A stretch of DNA of 46,541 bases from an uncultured Gammaproteobacteria bacterium. GTDB taxonomy: Bacteria; Pseudomonadota; Gammaproteobacteria; Pseudomonadales; Azotimanducaceae. The stretch covers positions 1 to 46,541 of the forward strand of contig CAJXBG010000016.1 of assembly GCA_913050215.1 (NCBI GenBank), in the 5' to 3' direction. Below the pieces are notes generated by a model. It was not told the origin of the DNA, did not search any database, and saw only the letters and a list, made by a program, of their open reading frames with translations. Position 1 is the stretch's first letter. Each line of letters begins with the position of its first letter. Below are positions 36,056 through 44,120 of the stretch, in pieces. Both the position numbers and the translations under genes were made by a program.

Positions 36056-36460
36056 TGGGATGCTCCTTACTGTTTTAGCAAGCTTTAAAAAGGTCGCTAG
36101 GATAGCTGAAATTGGGTTGGGATTGAACGTAATGACGATAAATCAGGGCGATAAATGAACATTTTTGGTGTATTTGCTGCGCTGCAATACGGATATCTCT
36201 AAATCAACCCGGGATTAAAGCCATTAGTATTTCTGTCTTCCGTATGTTCGTGCTCGATCTTGAGCCCGTGACAAAATTCAGCCTTTATTTACGACTAAGA
36301 CAAATTTCGGACAGGCGCTGATCAAAGGGCGTTTTTGAAACGTCGCCCTCGATATTGGTTTTAGGATTGATGGCGCCTTGAGTAAGCGTACGCAACGCCT
36401 GTGGGATCTGTTTGTGGTTGATAGGAGGGCGTGATTCAAGCACTGCTTTAACAAGAACAG
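36056..36460. other. Intergenic region without a supported gene
   Basis: About 405 bp lie between the ligase start and the stop of a small membrane-protein gene. Besides the candidate promoter it holds a short inverted repeat, AGGGCG (36326-36331) with CGCCCT (36344-36349), that has a bulged inner stem and no T-run. No credible frame was found. Confidence 0.5.
36099..36127 (-). promoter_or_regulatory. Candidate sigma-70 promoter for the acyl-CoA ligase-Nudix operon
   Basis: On the minus strand TTCAAT (36127-36122) and TATCCT (36104-36099) are separated by 17 bp, about 45 bp before the ligase start. The match is fair, not strong, and the site was found by eye. Confidence 0.35.
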
Positions 36461-36661
36461 TTAATTATTTTCCCGATGATTTTCCTTCCAGAGCAACTCT
36501 TTCAACACTCGCGGGAAGAATATCGATGCTGCAAGAAGAAAGTAGCCATCAACCAGCATAAAACCACCAATAATCCAGAAGAGAACACTCTCGAAATTCA
36601 TTGCGGCTATCAACAGAAGCGATCCCGCGAGAATAATGATTGCACCGGCGATTTCCTTCAT
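36461..36661 (-). CDS. Small two-helix membrane protein (66 aa)
   Basis: The product MKEIAGAIIILAGSLLLIAA continues into a second hydrophobic helix around residues 27-50 and ends in a charged, cytoplasmic-looking tail (WKENHRENN). A very strong GGGAGGTG ribosome site stands 9 bases before the ATG, so the gene is very likely real. It stands alone between two minus-strand units. No family is recognised, and small two-helix proteins of this kind often regulate or assemble membrane complexes. Confidence 0.75.
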   Translation of the reverse strand: MKEIAGAIIILAGSLLLIAAMNFESVLFWIIGGFMLVDGYFLLAASIFFPRVLKELLWKENHRENN

Positions 36662-36972
36662 TGGTTTTCACCTCCCTACCTTATTGTTCAGTGGTTTTCA
36701 TCTTGGCAGATAATGCGTTTTTTCGCTATCGAGTCTATTTTCTCAGGGCCTTGAATCGGATTTATCGTTGGTTCCTGTAATTTCTTCAAGTGTGCGATTC
36801 GCTGTTTCAGATCGCTTCTTTTCACACAGGGGACAGCGTCAGCTGACAACCTGCGGTGATAGGAAGAAGACCGGAGCTAAAGATGCGGCTAACGAAAAGG
36901 GATCGCATCGACAAGAACAAATGCGCTTGAAGCAAGACCGACGCCAAGAATTTGATGAACTCGTCTAGTCTG
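36662..36972. other. Intergenic region between thioesterase and small membrane-protein genes
   Basis: The 311 bp hold the strong ribosome site of the small membrane-protein gene and its probable promoter. A plus-strand frame at 36768-36968 is polar and lacks a ribosome site, and a minus-strand frame extends into the thioesterase gene. I support neither as a gene. Confidence 0.5.
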
Positions 36973-37839
36973 TTAGTGGGGAAGTATGATTGCCAATTGC
37001 CTCGATCTTGCCAGCAATAGGCCTCCCGCGGTCCAAATACATCCATCTTCAACGAGGTACCCGTTGTTCGCTGTGCTGGTTTGAAAGTCTACTAGGAGAA
37101 ATTCTTCTAATCCGGCGTTCTCCGGATAGTTTGCAAGGAAGTGCACTGTGTGATCAACCGTGGGGCAATGCATGGGCGGGTCCAGTTTTTTTGTAAACAA
37201 CCCTGGATACCATGAGTCTGAAATTGCAGCGATTGCCAGATCGTCAAACCTTCTGGATTGATTAAACCGGGTCCATCCGCCTACGCGTGCAGTCTCTGAA
37301 GAATCTCCGGGTGCAGGCCCGATGGCAATGCGCTGGTCAAACTGGTCCCTGAAAGGGACATGACCCTGCACTCCTTTGCGCATTATGTTGTGCTGGCCTA
37401 CTTCTTCAGGTGGGATAACCTCGGGTATTGCCAAGTCTGAAAACTCGACCGCAGCTCTTTCGTTGCCAAAGGTTGCAAGCGCAATAGCGATTGTTTTTTC
37501 GTTTTGGAATAGTTTAGCGGTGACGCTACTGAGTGTCCGTCCGAGCTTTTCTATCTGGACTTCGAGGGTGGCGGGTCCAGCAACCGAAGCAGATAAAAAG
37601 TGATAGGTTACCGAACGAGGCTGCAGGATAGGTAGACCTGCCGTTGCGGCGAGTTCAGTTTTCATGCCGTTCAATATGATGGCTGCAATGTAGCCGCCGT
37701 TCGGCCCGACGAACACCTGCCAGTCGGCGCTGATGTTGACCTGATAGCTGGCGCCTTTATCCGTTGAGGCAGCGTTCCGAGACAGACTAATATCCCTGTC
37801 AAACGTATGCTGAGGCGACAGAGCGTTTTTCTTGGTCAC
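36973..37839 (-). CDS. Acyl-CoA thioesterase-like protein (double hotdog, TesB/4HBT_3 type)
   Basis: A 288-residue protein of the double-hotdog thioesterase type. VGPNGGYIAAIILNGM (about 52-67) is the typical substrate-helix start. PRSVTYHFLSASVAGPATLEV and the C-terminal DHTVHFLANYPENAGLEEFL fit the two hotdog halves. These enzymes release free acids from acyl-CoA. The GTG start has AGGA just upstream. The gene follows DoxX with a 19-bp gap in a rarD-doxX-thioesterase unit. A CoA-recycling role near fatty-acid genes is likely, but the chain-length preference is unknown. Confidence 0.85.
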   Translation of the reverse strand: MTKKNALSPQHTFDRDISLSRNAASTDKGASYQVNISADWQVFVGPNGGYIAAIILNGMKTELAATAGLPILQPRSVTYHFLSASVAGPATLEVQIEKLGRTLSSVTAKLFQNEKTIAIALATFGNERAAVEFSDLAIPEVIPPEEVGQHNIMRKGVQGHVPFRDQFDQRIAIGPAPGDSSETARVGGWTRFNQSRRFDDLAIAAISDSWYPGLFTKKLDPPMHCPTVDHTVHFLANYPENAGLEEFLLVDFQTSTANNGYLVEDGCIWTAGGLLLARSRQLAIILPH

Positions 37840-37858
37840 TTTTTTCCTGCCGGCACGA

Positions 37859-38275
37859 TTAAGATTGAGATGCGTTTCTGGAATCGATGCTCAATTGACC
37901 ACCACCTAGTGAAGAAATCATCAGCAGGCCAGCCATAATTCCCATATTCTTAAAAAAATTCTGAGTCTCGTGTGTTTTATTAATGCCATCCTCCATAGAC
38001 CAGAAATTATGCATAAAAATACTAATGACTAGTACCATGCCCGCGAGCAGAAAGGCGGTAAGTTTTGTCTGAAACCCGACGATCATGAAAAGTCCAAGGG
38101 CCAATTGCAGAATGATGGTAATGACAAGTAGAAGAGAAACGAGCGGCACGCCATGATTCGCCATGTAGCCGCTAGTGCCCTCAAAATCCACGATTTTACT
38201 TATGCCCGGTAGGATGAAGTAGACCCCCATGAGAAATCGTCCAGACAATAGCGTTAAGTTGTTAATAGCGAGCAT
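37859..38275 (-). CDS. DoxX family membrane protein
   Basis: This 138-residue protein has four predicted membrane helices and the DoxX opening GRFLMGVYFILPGISKIVDF. GFQTKLTAFLLAGMVLV and the late GIMAGLLMISSLGGG support it. The family is broad and often linked to redox stress or quinone-related functions, but no single reaction is established. It is 29 bp downstream of rarD and 19 bp upstream of the thioesterase gene, all on one strand, so they should share a transcript. Confidence 0.88.
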   Translation of the reverse strand: MLAINNLTLLSGRFLMGVYFILPGISKIVDFEGTSGYMANHGVPLVSLLLVITIILQLALGLFMIVGFQTKLTAFLLAGMVLVISIFMHNFWSMEDGINKTHETQNFFKNMGIMAGLLMISSLGGGQLSIDSRNASQS

Positions 38276-38304
38276 AGGTTGTGTATCCTTTTCTTGATCG
38301 AGGT

Positions 38305-39198
38305 TCAGGGGTCGAGTCGTTTGGCAATGCTACCATGGTGGTGGAAGGCCTCCACGGTAAAGATCGCCAGTGCGCTCCATATACAAATGAAGGTAATAAT
38401 TCGGTCCAGCTCAAAGGGTTCGTCATAGATAACAATCGCAATGATGAGAGATAACGAGGGGGCGAGGTACTGAAACATACCCGCAGCGGTTAGAGATAGG
38501 CGGGTGACTGCAGCAGCAAAGCAGAGAAGAGGAAAAGATGTCACGACACCCCCAAACATCAGCAAGATGTTTGTGCTGGTATTAAGAGAGCCAAAGGACA
38601 AACCACCGTTGTAGTGCAGCCAGACGAACATGACGAGAGCCAGTGGCAAGAGCGTCAGATTTTCTATCGTTAAACCTGTAATGGCTGGAAAGTTAAGATT
38701 CTTTCGCAGTAAACCATAAAAACCAAAACTGAATGCAAGGGTCAGTGATATCCAGGGAATCGCGCCAAAGAAAATAAGCTGGAGTGCTATACCTGCGCCA
38801 GCGATAGATATTGCAACCCATTGCAGTGGACGTAAGGACTCCTTCAGAAAAATCATACCGAGGAATACGCTGACCAGTGGATTGATGAAATACCCGAGTG
38901 AAGTTTCAACAATGTTATTGCTTAGAATGCCGTAGATGAACACCAACCAGTTTCCAAAAAGTAATAGCGCTGTGCCTGCGAGGATCAAAAGCTGATTGCG
39001 GGTGATCCGAAGTGTTCCAAGGTCTTTTTTTACAGCGAGAATCGCGAGCAGCAAGACCGAAGACCAGAGGATTCGATGGCAGATGATTTCCAGAAGATTG
39101 ACGTGGCCTACCGCTTTGAAGTAAATCGGGGCGAATCCCCAAACGGAGTAGGCTGCGAGGGCAAAGTAAGCGCCTTGTATGGTTCTTTTCTCAAACAC
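38305..39198 (-). CDS. rarD: RarD-type EamA transporter
   Basis: The 297-residue inner-membrane protein has about ten hydrophobic helices in two EamA repeats. The start (IQGAYFALAAYSVWGFAPIYFK), CHRILWSSVLLL and NNIVETSLGYFINPLVSV are characteristic of RarD, an EamA drug/metabolite transporter-superfamily member. Transport substrate is not established for this group. It leads the unit with DoxX and the thioesterase. An 8-bp inverted repeat lies in its leader (39221-39253). Confidence 0.9.
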   Translation of the reverse strand: MFEKRTIQGAYFALAAYSVWGFAPIYFKAVGHVNLLEIICHRILWSSVLLLAILAVKKDLGTLRITRNQLLILAGTALLLFGNWLVFIYGILSNNIVETSLGYFINPLVSVFLGMIFLKESLRPLQWVAISIAGAGIALQLIFFGAIPWISLTLAFSFGFYGLLRKNLNFPAITGLTIENLTLLPLALVMFVWLHYNGGLSFGSLNTSTNILLMFGGVVTSFPLLCFAAAVTRLSLTAAGMFQYLAPSLSLIIAIVIYDEPFELDRIITFICIWSALAIFTVEAFHHHGSIAKRLDP

Positions 39199-39220
39199 GT
39201 GTCAAATTACCAGGTTCTTG

Positions 39221-39253
39221 AAGCCACGAGACTCTAGCGATGAGGCGTGGCTT
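39221..39253. repeat. 8-bp inverted repeat in the rarD leader
   Basis: AAGCCACG (39221-39228) and CGTGGCTT (39246-39253) are perfect inverted copies with a 17-nt loop, 23 bp upstream of the rarD start. There is no T-run, so it could be a leader hairpin or a binding site. Confidence 0.5.
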
Positions 39254-39378
39254 TGGCAAGAGATACTATAGAACCATTGTGTTAGACGAAAGTTGTGTCA
39301 ACCCAGACACCGCCTGACAAAGCTAAGCGGAGTGACTGCGTCGAGCTTGATTAGCGGGGATTGCATCGCTCGTGCGAG

Positions 39379-39705
39379 TCAGATATCGATAACAAAAACC
39401 GCTGTGCCAGTGACAGAAACCATCATCATGCCGTTTGTCTGCCCAAAGCTTTCATAGTCGACGTTGACACCAACAACCGCATTCGCACCCAATTCATCAG
39501 CCCAGTCTTCCAAGTCTTCGAAGGCGATTTCCCTGGCTTTACCCAACTCGCGTTCATAAGAGGCCGAGCGTCCCCCGACAATATCTCTTACTGCAGCAAA
39601 CATATCTCTGAATATGTTCGCGCCAAGAATCGCTTCCCCCGTGATCACTCCGAGGTACTTCTCTATTTTTTTCCCTTCGATACCTGGTGTAGTGGTGACG
39701 ATCAT
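39379..39705 (-). CDS. ybjQ: YbjQ/UPF0145 family protein
   Basis: This 108-residue protein matches YbjQ very closely: [20 protein letters not shown] (9-28), [40 protein letters not shown] and [14 protein letters not shown]. The conserved family forms oligomeric barrels and has been described as a heavy-metal-binding-like domain, but its cellular function is unclear. The start at 39705 has AGGA about 9 bases upstream. A minus-strand methyltransferase gene ends 39 bp upstream, so the two may share a message. Confidence 0.93.
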   Translation of the reverse strand: MIVTTTPGIEGKKIEKYLGVITGEAILGANIFRDMFAAVRDIVGGRSASYERELGKAREIAFEDLEDWADELGANAVVGVNVDYESFGQTNGMMMVSVTGTAVFVIDI

Positions 39706-39744
39706 TATGCGTTTTCCTACTGAGTGGTTCGATCTTCAAATTGA

Positions 39745-40374
39745 TCAGAGGTCGATGATAAGAATCTCTCCAGAGGCTTTTACGGGTCTAGACAGATGCT
39801 TCGCAACAACTTCTACTTTATCGTATTTTTTCTTGCAACGTTCTGCCAGTGCGGTGAAGGGAGACCGACAAGGGTCAGAAATCATGACTGTTTCTACGCC
39901 AGCTTTTTTCGCCCGATTGATCAGGTTAAAGAGCATGCCGGTCATTTCGTCCCAGAAACAAATGTCTGCTCCAAGGATGATATCGTAATTTTTCAGTCGC
40001 TCAACGGTAAGCTGTTGAAAAGACACCTTTTCGCCGACGATCTCAACTTTGTTAATTTGTGCGTGGGCCTGTAGATAGGGAAGCACATTTTCATCTGCGT
40101 CTATCCCTGTCACCCGCGCATCAAATTCTTTCGCACAATAGATGCCCAATAGCCCCCAGCCGCAACCAATTTCGAGTATCCTGACTTTCTTCTTCAGAGG
40201 GTTTTTTTTCAGATAGTTCATGATGAGGAAACTGGAGTTCCAGAATTTGTTGCCATGTAACTCTGCGACATGTCCTTCGCGTTTCAAGCGCCTTATCTCT
40301 TTGTGATTAGCATTAAGTATCTTTACACCGTAGGCGGTGCGATGAGTCGGTAGCGCCATTGTAAGTCTGCTCAC
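39745..40374 (-). CDS. Class I SAM-dependent methyltransferase (METTL/protein-lysine type)
   Basis: The 209-residue protein has a Rossmann-like core: motif I VRILEIGCGWGLLG with EIGCGWG at 68-74, the acidic D92 in VTGIDADENV, and LGADICFWDEMT later. This pattern is near the METTL16-type or protein-lysine methyltransferases. Target is unknown. The listed start is GTG at 40374; an ATG at 40359 (MALPTHRTAYG) is as plausible, and neither has a strong ribosome site. It lies on the minus strand upstream of ybjQ, divergent from the DUF4139 gene. Confidence 0.82.
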   Translation of the reverse strand: MSRLTMALPTHRTAYGVKILNANHKEIRRLKREGHVAELHGNKFWNSSFLIMNYLKKNPLKKKVRILEIGCGWGLLGIYCAKEFDARVTGIDADENVLPYLQAHAQINKVEIVGEKVSFQQLTVERLKNYDIILGADICFWDEMTGMLFNLINRAKKAGVETVMISDPCRSPFTALAERCKKKYDKVEVVAKHLSRPVKASGEILIIDL

Positions 40375-40434
40375 TTGTGCTGGAAGCGCGGTATTCTAGC
40401 CTGATTGACGGTCATGTACACCTGATTATCTGTA

Positions 40435-40463
40435 TTGCATTGCGGAATTAATTACCGTATATC
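40435..40463 (+). promoter_or_regulatory. Candidate sigma-70 promoter of the DUF4139 gene
   Basis: TTGCAT (40435-40440) and TATATC (40458-40463) are spaced 17 bp, about 62 bp before the DUF4139 start. The match is moderate and made by eye. Confidence 0.35.
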
Positions 40464-40524
40464 TTGACTAATCTTTTACAGAATTTCTTTTTATCTCTAA
40501 ACCCCAGAACAGGAACGGTCGACA

Positions 40525-42006
40525 ATGAGCAAGACTGAAAATTCACTTCGATTAATAGCATTCAAATTAACCAACCGTGTTGTGCTTGGTGGGTCATTCC
40601 TTTTGTTGATATTCAGCGTTGCGCCAAAAATTTATGCCGAAAATACCATCGCGCAGGCGAAGCAGATTGTTGTGGGAAACGACACTCAGAATGATTTGAG
40701 CGTCACGGTATATAACAACAATTTTGCGTTGGTACGAGAAGTCCGCGAATCAGTGTTACCAAAGGGACTGGTCGAGCTTGAATTCCAAGATGTACCCAAG
40801 ACGATTGATGCAACCTCGGTCACTGTTAAGTCGGTTGGTCAGCGCAATCAGTTTTCGGTGTTGGAACAAAATTATCGCTACGACTTGCTGAACAGAAAAA
40901 CCTTGCTGTCTAAATTTGTTGGCAAAAAGCTGAAATATAGTCGAAGTGTGTTGGAGGGTTCGAGCGATGAAAAAATCCTTCGAGAAGGTAATTTACTTGC
41001 GCTTGATCCGGAGATTGTAGATTTTGGTGATGAAATCGAGATCGCTCCAGAAGGCACCATCACACTGTCATACGTGCCTGAAGAGCTTACTTCTAAACCA
41101 ACGCTGGTGTGGTTGTTAGAGAATCAAGTTCGCGGTCCTCAGCAGTTGGAAACATCTTATCTGGCTAACGGCATTTCCTGGCAAGCTGATTATATTGCTG
41201 TGCTCGATGATGAATCAGGTGAGTTTGATCTTTCAGCATGGGTAACAATGAAGAATCAAAGCGGAGCACGGTTCAGGAACGCGCTGATTAAATTGGTCGC
41301 AGGCGATGTCAATCGGGTTCAGCCTGACAGACCACTACAAGAAAAGCGCTTCACTACCGTGAGACGCAGAACGAGCGAGTCCATGCCTCAGCAAGAATCT
41401 TTTTTTGAGTACCATCTCTATACGCTACCCAGGCGGTCAAATTTGGCAAACAATGAAACAAAGCAAATTAATTTGATGTCTGCTGACGGTGTCGGATATA
41501 CGAAAGAGTATGTGCTTTCGAGTCCAGCGGGTAATCAACGAATGGCCCAAAGCAAGAAGTCGAAGTTTGATGTAAAGCTGAAATTTGATAACCGAAAAAA
41601 GAACGAGCTGGGCATGCCATTGCCCGGTGGGCGCGTCAGGGTGTATCAGGAAGATTCAAGTGGCGCGTTACAACTGGTGGGAGAGGACAGGGTGAAGCAC
41701 ACGCCGGAAGACGAGACGGTCACTTTGTCCGTCGGCAAAGCGTTTGACCTCGTGGCGGAAAGGAAACAAACGTCTTATCGCAGAATGGGTGATAGGGGCG
41801 TGGAAGTAAGTTACGAAATTACCGTTCGGAATCAAAAGCGAGAGCAAGTGACTGCGATAGTCCAGGAGCGGTTATTTGGAGACTGGATTATCAGTGATGA
41901 GAATATTCAGGGTGATAGGTTGGATGCTACCACCCAAGAATACAAGTTTGATGTGGAGGCGAAAGGTTCTAAAACGATTAAGTACACGTCGCGGATTACC
42001 TTCTAA
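40525..42006 (+). CDS. Secreted DUF4139 domain protein
   Basis: This 493-residue protein begins with a charged stretch and a hydrophobic helix (residues about 17-34) that ends at IYA-EN, a good signal-peptidase site at A38. The mature part has the beta-rich pattern of DUF4139: YNNNFALVREVRESVLPKG, GLVELEFQDVPKTIDATSV, then SYLANGISWQADYIAVLDD and the C-terminal DVEAKGSKTIKYTSRI. DUF4139 proteins are exported and mostly uncharacterised. It converges with the VWA operon with only 15 bp between stops, so the two have no common transcript but may be functionally linked. The beta-barrel-like or adhesin-like nature is inference. Confidence 0.85.
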   Translation: MSKTENSLRLIAFKLTNRVVLGGSFLLLIFSVAPKIYAENTIAQAKQIVVGNDTQNDLSVTVYNNNFALVREVRESVLPKGLVELEFQDVPKTIDATSVTVKSVGQRNQFSVLEQNYRYDLLNRKTLLSKFVGKKLKYSRSVLEGSSDEKILREGNLLALDPEIVDFGDEIEIAPEGTITLSYVPEELTSKPTLVWLLENQVRGPQQLETSYLANGISWQADYIAVLDDESGEFDLSAWVTMKNQSGARFRNALIKLVAGDVNRVQPDRPLQEKRFTTVRRRTSESMPQQESFFEYHLYTLPRRSNLANNETKQINLMSADGVGYTKEYVLSSPAGNQRMAQSKKSKFDVKLKFDNRKKNELGMPLPGGRVRVYQEDSSGALQLVGEDRVKHTPEDETVTLSVGKAFDLVAERKQTSYRRMGDRGVEVSYEITVRNQKREQVTAIVQERLFGDWIISDENIQGDRLDATTQEYKFDVEAKGSKTIKYTSRITF

Positions 42007-42021
42007 CAAGCCTTCATCGTT

Positions 42022-43029
42022 CTAGAAAACACCAAAGCTGTTCAGACCCACGAAAGTTCCGCCATTTCGTTCGCATAGTACTCGCATGAAGTGTGCAAAT
42101 CGGTAGCCTGTTGCACCTCCACCCACAGCGTTTGCAAATTGGACCGGAAACCCAATACCGTGAATTCTGACCAGTCGCTCACCATTTTCGTCTTCGGTGT
42201 TTATTTGGTCTATGCGATCGATAACACCGGAAAATGATCGGCCTTTGAAGTCATCGCCAAATACATAGATGCTAATTTTTCTGCCCGGTCGGTAGAAAGT
42301 TCCTACCGCGTCAGCAATACCGTTAGTTGGGTTTGAGCGGCTTTGAGCCTGCCAGAAACTCAAGCGCTCTATGATTTCCCTGCGCCTTTGTTGGGTGTCT
42401 ACGATCCATTCGCCCGCAAATCGCGGAAACATATAGTGCCCCTGGTCATTCATGACCTGAATCCCTTTAAGTTGGGGATATACAGCCAGGGTCTCTGAGA
42501 CTTTTCTAATCACAAGAGGCCAGGCGACGCTGCGCATACTGCCTGAGGTGTCGATAAGGAAAATGACATATTCGCTATCGACTGGAATGCCTCCGATCAT
42601 GTTTGCTTCCTGTTGTTTCTGATACTCAACAAGGAGTTTTTGTAACTCTAGTGTCATCTTTTGCTTTGCTTCAGCGAGTTGACCCTGAATAGTGTTGTCG
42701 ATTTTTGACTTGTCGACGGTAGCTTCATATTGTCCTTTCAGTGCTTCGAGCTTAGCTTCGAGTTGAGCGAGTCGTTCGAGCTCATCGATTTTTTCATCCT
42801 CTTTTCTTATCATTTCCCTGTTGAGTTCTCGTGTTTCCCCCCTGATATCGAATAATTGAGCCTCTAATTGTTCAAGGTAGGCGGTGATATCTTCGATCGT
42901 TTCTTCCAAAACGATTGGGTCAAATACCTTGGTGAGCACGAGTAATAGAATGATTGCACCGAAGCCGCAGCTAACAACATCTAGGAAAGATAAGCTGATA
43001 CCTTCGACTTCTCTTCGCTTGTTTTTCAT
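42022..43029 (-). CDS. TolR/MotB-like membrane anchor with coiled coil and VWA domain (copy A)
   Basis: A 335-residue protein. The basic start (MKNKRREVEG) is followed by one membrane helix, about 12-33, with an aspartate at D17 (SLSFLDVVSCGFGAIILLL). This resembles the ion-binding helix of TolR, ExbD and MotB. A long coiled coil spans about 40-140. A VWA domain follows with MIDAS residues D160, S162 and S164 (DTSGSM), T235 and D259/260. The topology should be N-terminus inside, VWA domain in the periplasm. VWA domains bind metal-dependent protein partners. The gene starts within the stop of copy B (TAATG, 1-bp overlap), so they are translationally coupled. No OmpA-type peptidoglycan-binding domain is present. 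Confidence 0.85.
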   Translation of the reverse strand: MKNKRREVEGISLSFLDVVSCGFGAIILLLVLTKVFDPIVLEETIEDITAYLEQLEAQLFDIRGETRELNREMIRKEDEKIDELERLAQLEAKLEALKGQYEATVDKSKIDNTIQGQLAEAKQKMTLELQKLLVEYQKQQEANMIGGIPVDSEYVIFLIDTSGSMRSVAWPLVIRKVSETLAVYPQLKGIQVMNDQGHYMFPRFAGEWIVDTQQRRREIIERLSFWQAQSRSNPTNGIADAVGTFYRPGRKISIYVFGDDFKGRSFSGVIDRIDQINTEDENGERLVRIHGIGFPVQFANAVGGGATGYRFAHFMRVLCERNGGTFVGLNSFGVF

Positions 43030-44117
43030 TATGGCCAGTCCTTCGCCGGAGCAAGGAAGGCGCCGGCTGTCAGTTGCGCCAATATCCAGAAGTTAGGCGA
43101 TGCAAGTGGGTCACCTTCCATGGGAAACAAGATAATATTCACAGGAATATCGTTGGGTAGTTCGTCTAGTGCGCTGGAAAAATACCGGGCACGTTGTCGG
43201 CTGCTAACGGTAGGATCGTCGTCTGGTGCTTCTCCCTGAGTGGGTAATCCGTCCGTGATGAGGTATATGTTATCAGGCCGAGGGTTGAGTTGCCGTGCAT
43301 AGGCGAAAGGCGCGTGCAGAGAGGTGCCCCCCCCGGGTTCTGTCTCTGCTAGCGCTGCAAGTGTATTGTCCATGTTTTCTCGATCGATGGTTTTTTGCCA
43401 GCCGGTATTTGTACCTAGCTGCTTTGCCTCGGTATCGAAAGTGACAATTTGAAATTCAGCTTCCTTGGGTAAGTTTGCGACAACCCAGTCGATTGTGCGC
43501 ACCGCGCGTTGCCACTTTTCTGCTGCCTGTTTGTTCTCTTTGGGCATGTTGTTCAATCTGATCGCATTCACGATTGTTTCGTGCAGCATGCTTGCAGACG
43601 AGTCCAACATGATCAGAATGCGCTCACCGCCGACATTAAGTCCTGTTAGATATTGACGGTTTCCTTCTCCAACGAATGCTCTAAGGCTCGTGCCCGCAGT
43701 GTCTTCGCCGACAACACTGCCTTCCAGTATTGCTTTGTCTTCTTCAAGCAACTTTAATTCTGTTTTAAGTTTTTCGATTGTATCCTCGGAACTTGTCCCT
43801 GATTCGGATAGTTCAGCAATCCTTTCGCTTAACTCCTCTAACTCTTTGAGGATTTCAAGAGTTGTTCCCTGTGTTTCCGTTACGTCGTCTTCGGTCTCAT
43901 CTACGGTGATACGTAGTTCGACCAAATCTTTTTCACCCTCAAGCACCTCTTTCTCAAGCTTTGTGACCTGTGCTAGCAGTTGGAGATCCACTTCCTTATC
44001 GACCGTTTCACTTGCGTGGTTAATGATCAAATAGATAAGAATTACCGCGCCAAAGCCACAGGACATTATGTCGAGGAACGACAGGCTGAAGGCATTGAAT
44101 TCTCTTTTTCGGGCCAT
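43029..44117 (-). CDS. TolR/MotB-like membrane anchor with coiled coil and VWA domain (copy B)
   Basis: This 362-residue protein is a paralogue of copy A: basic start (MARKREFNAF), a membrane helix with D16 in SLSFLDIMSCGFGAVILIY, an acidic coiled coil of about 42-135 and a C-terminal VWA domain. The MIDAS is complete: D172, S174 and S176 (LDSSASM), T265 in GGGTSLHAPF, and D289 in LITDGLPTQ. It differs from copy A in nearly all of the VWA surface, so the pair could form a heteromeric stator-like complex. It starts 3 bp beyond the Hsp70-like stop. Periplasmic placement of the VWA domain is inferred from charge bias of the N-terminus. Confidence 0.85.
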   Translation of the reverse strand: MARKREFNAFSLSFLDIMSCGFGAVILIYLIINHASETVDKEVDLQLLAQVTKLEKEVLEGEKDLVELRITVDETEDDVTETQGTTLEILKELEELSERIAELSESGTSSEDTIEKLKTELKLLEEDKAILEGSVVGEDTAGTSLRAFVGEGNRQYLTGLNVGGERILIMLDSSASMLHETIVNAIRLNNMPKENKQAAEKWQRAVRTIDWVVANLPKEAEFQIVTFDTEAKQLGTNTGWQKTIDRENMDNTLAALAETEPGGGTSLHAPFAYARQLNPRPDNIYLITDGLPTQGEAPDDDPTVSSRQRARYFSSALDELPNDIPVNIILFPMEGDPLASPNFWILAQLTAGAFLAPAKDWP

Positions 44118-44120
44118 AAT

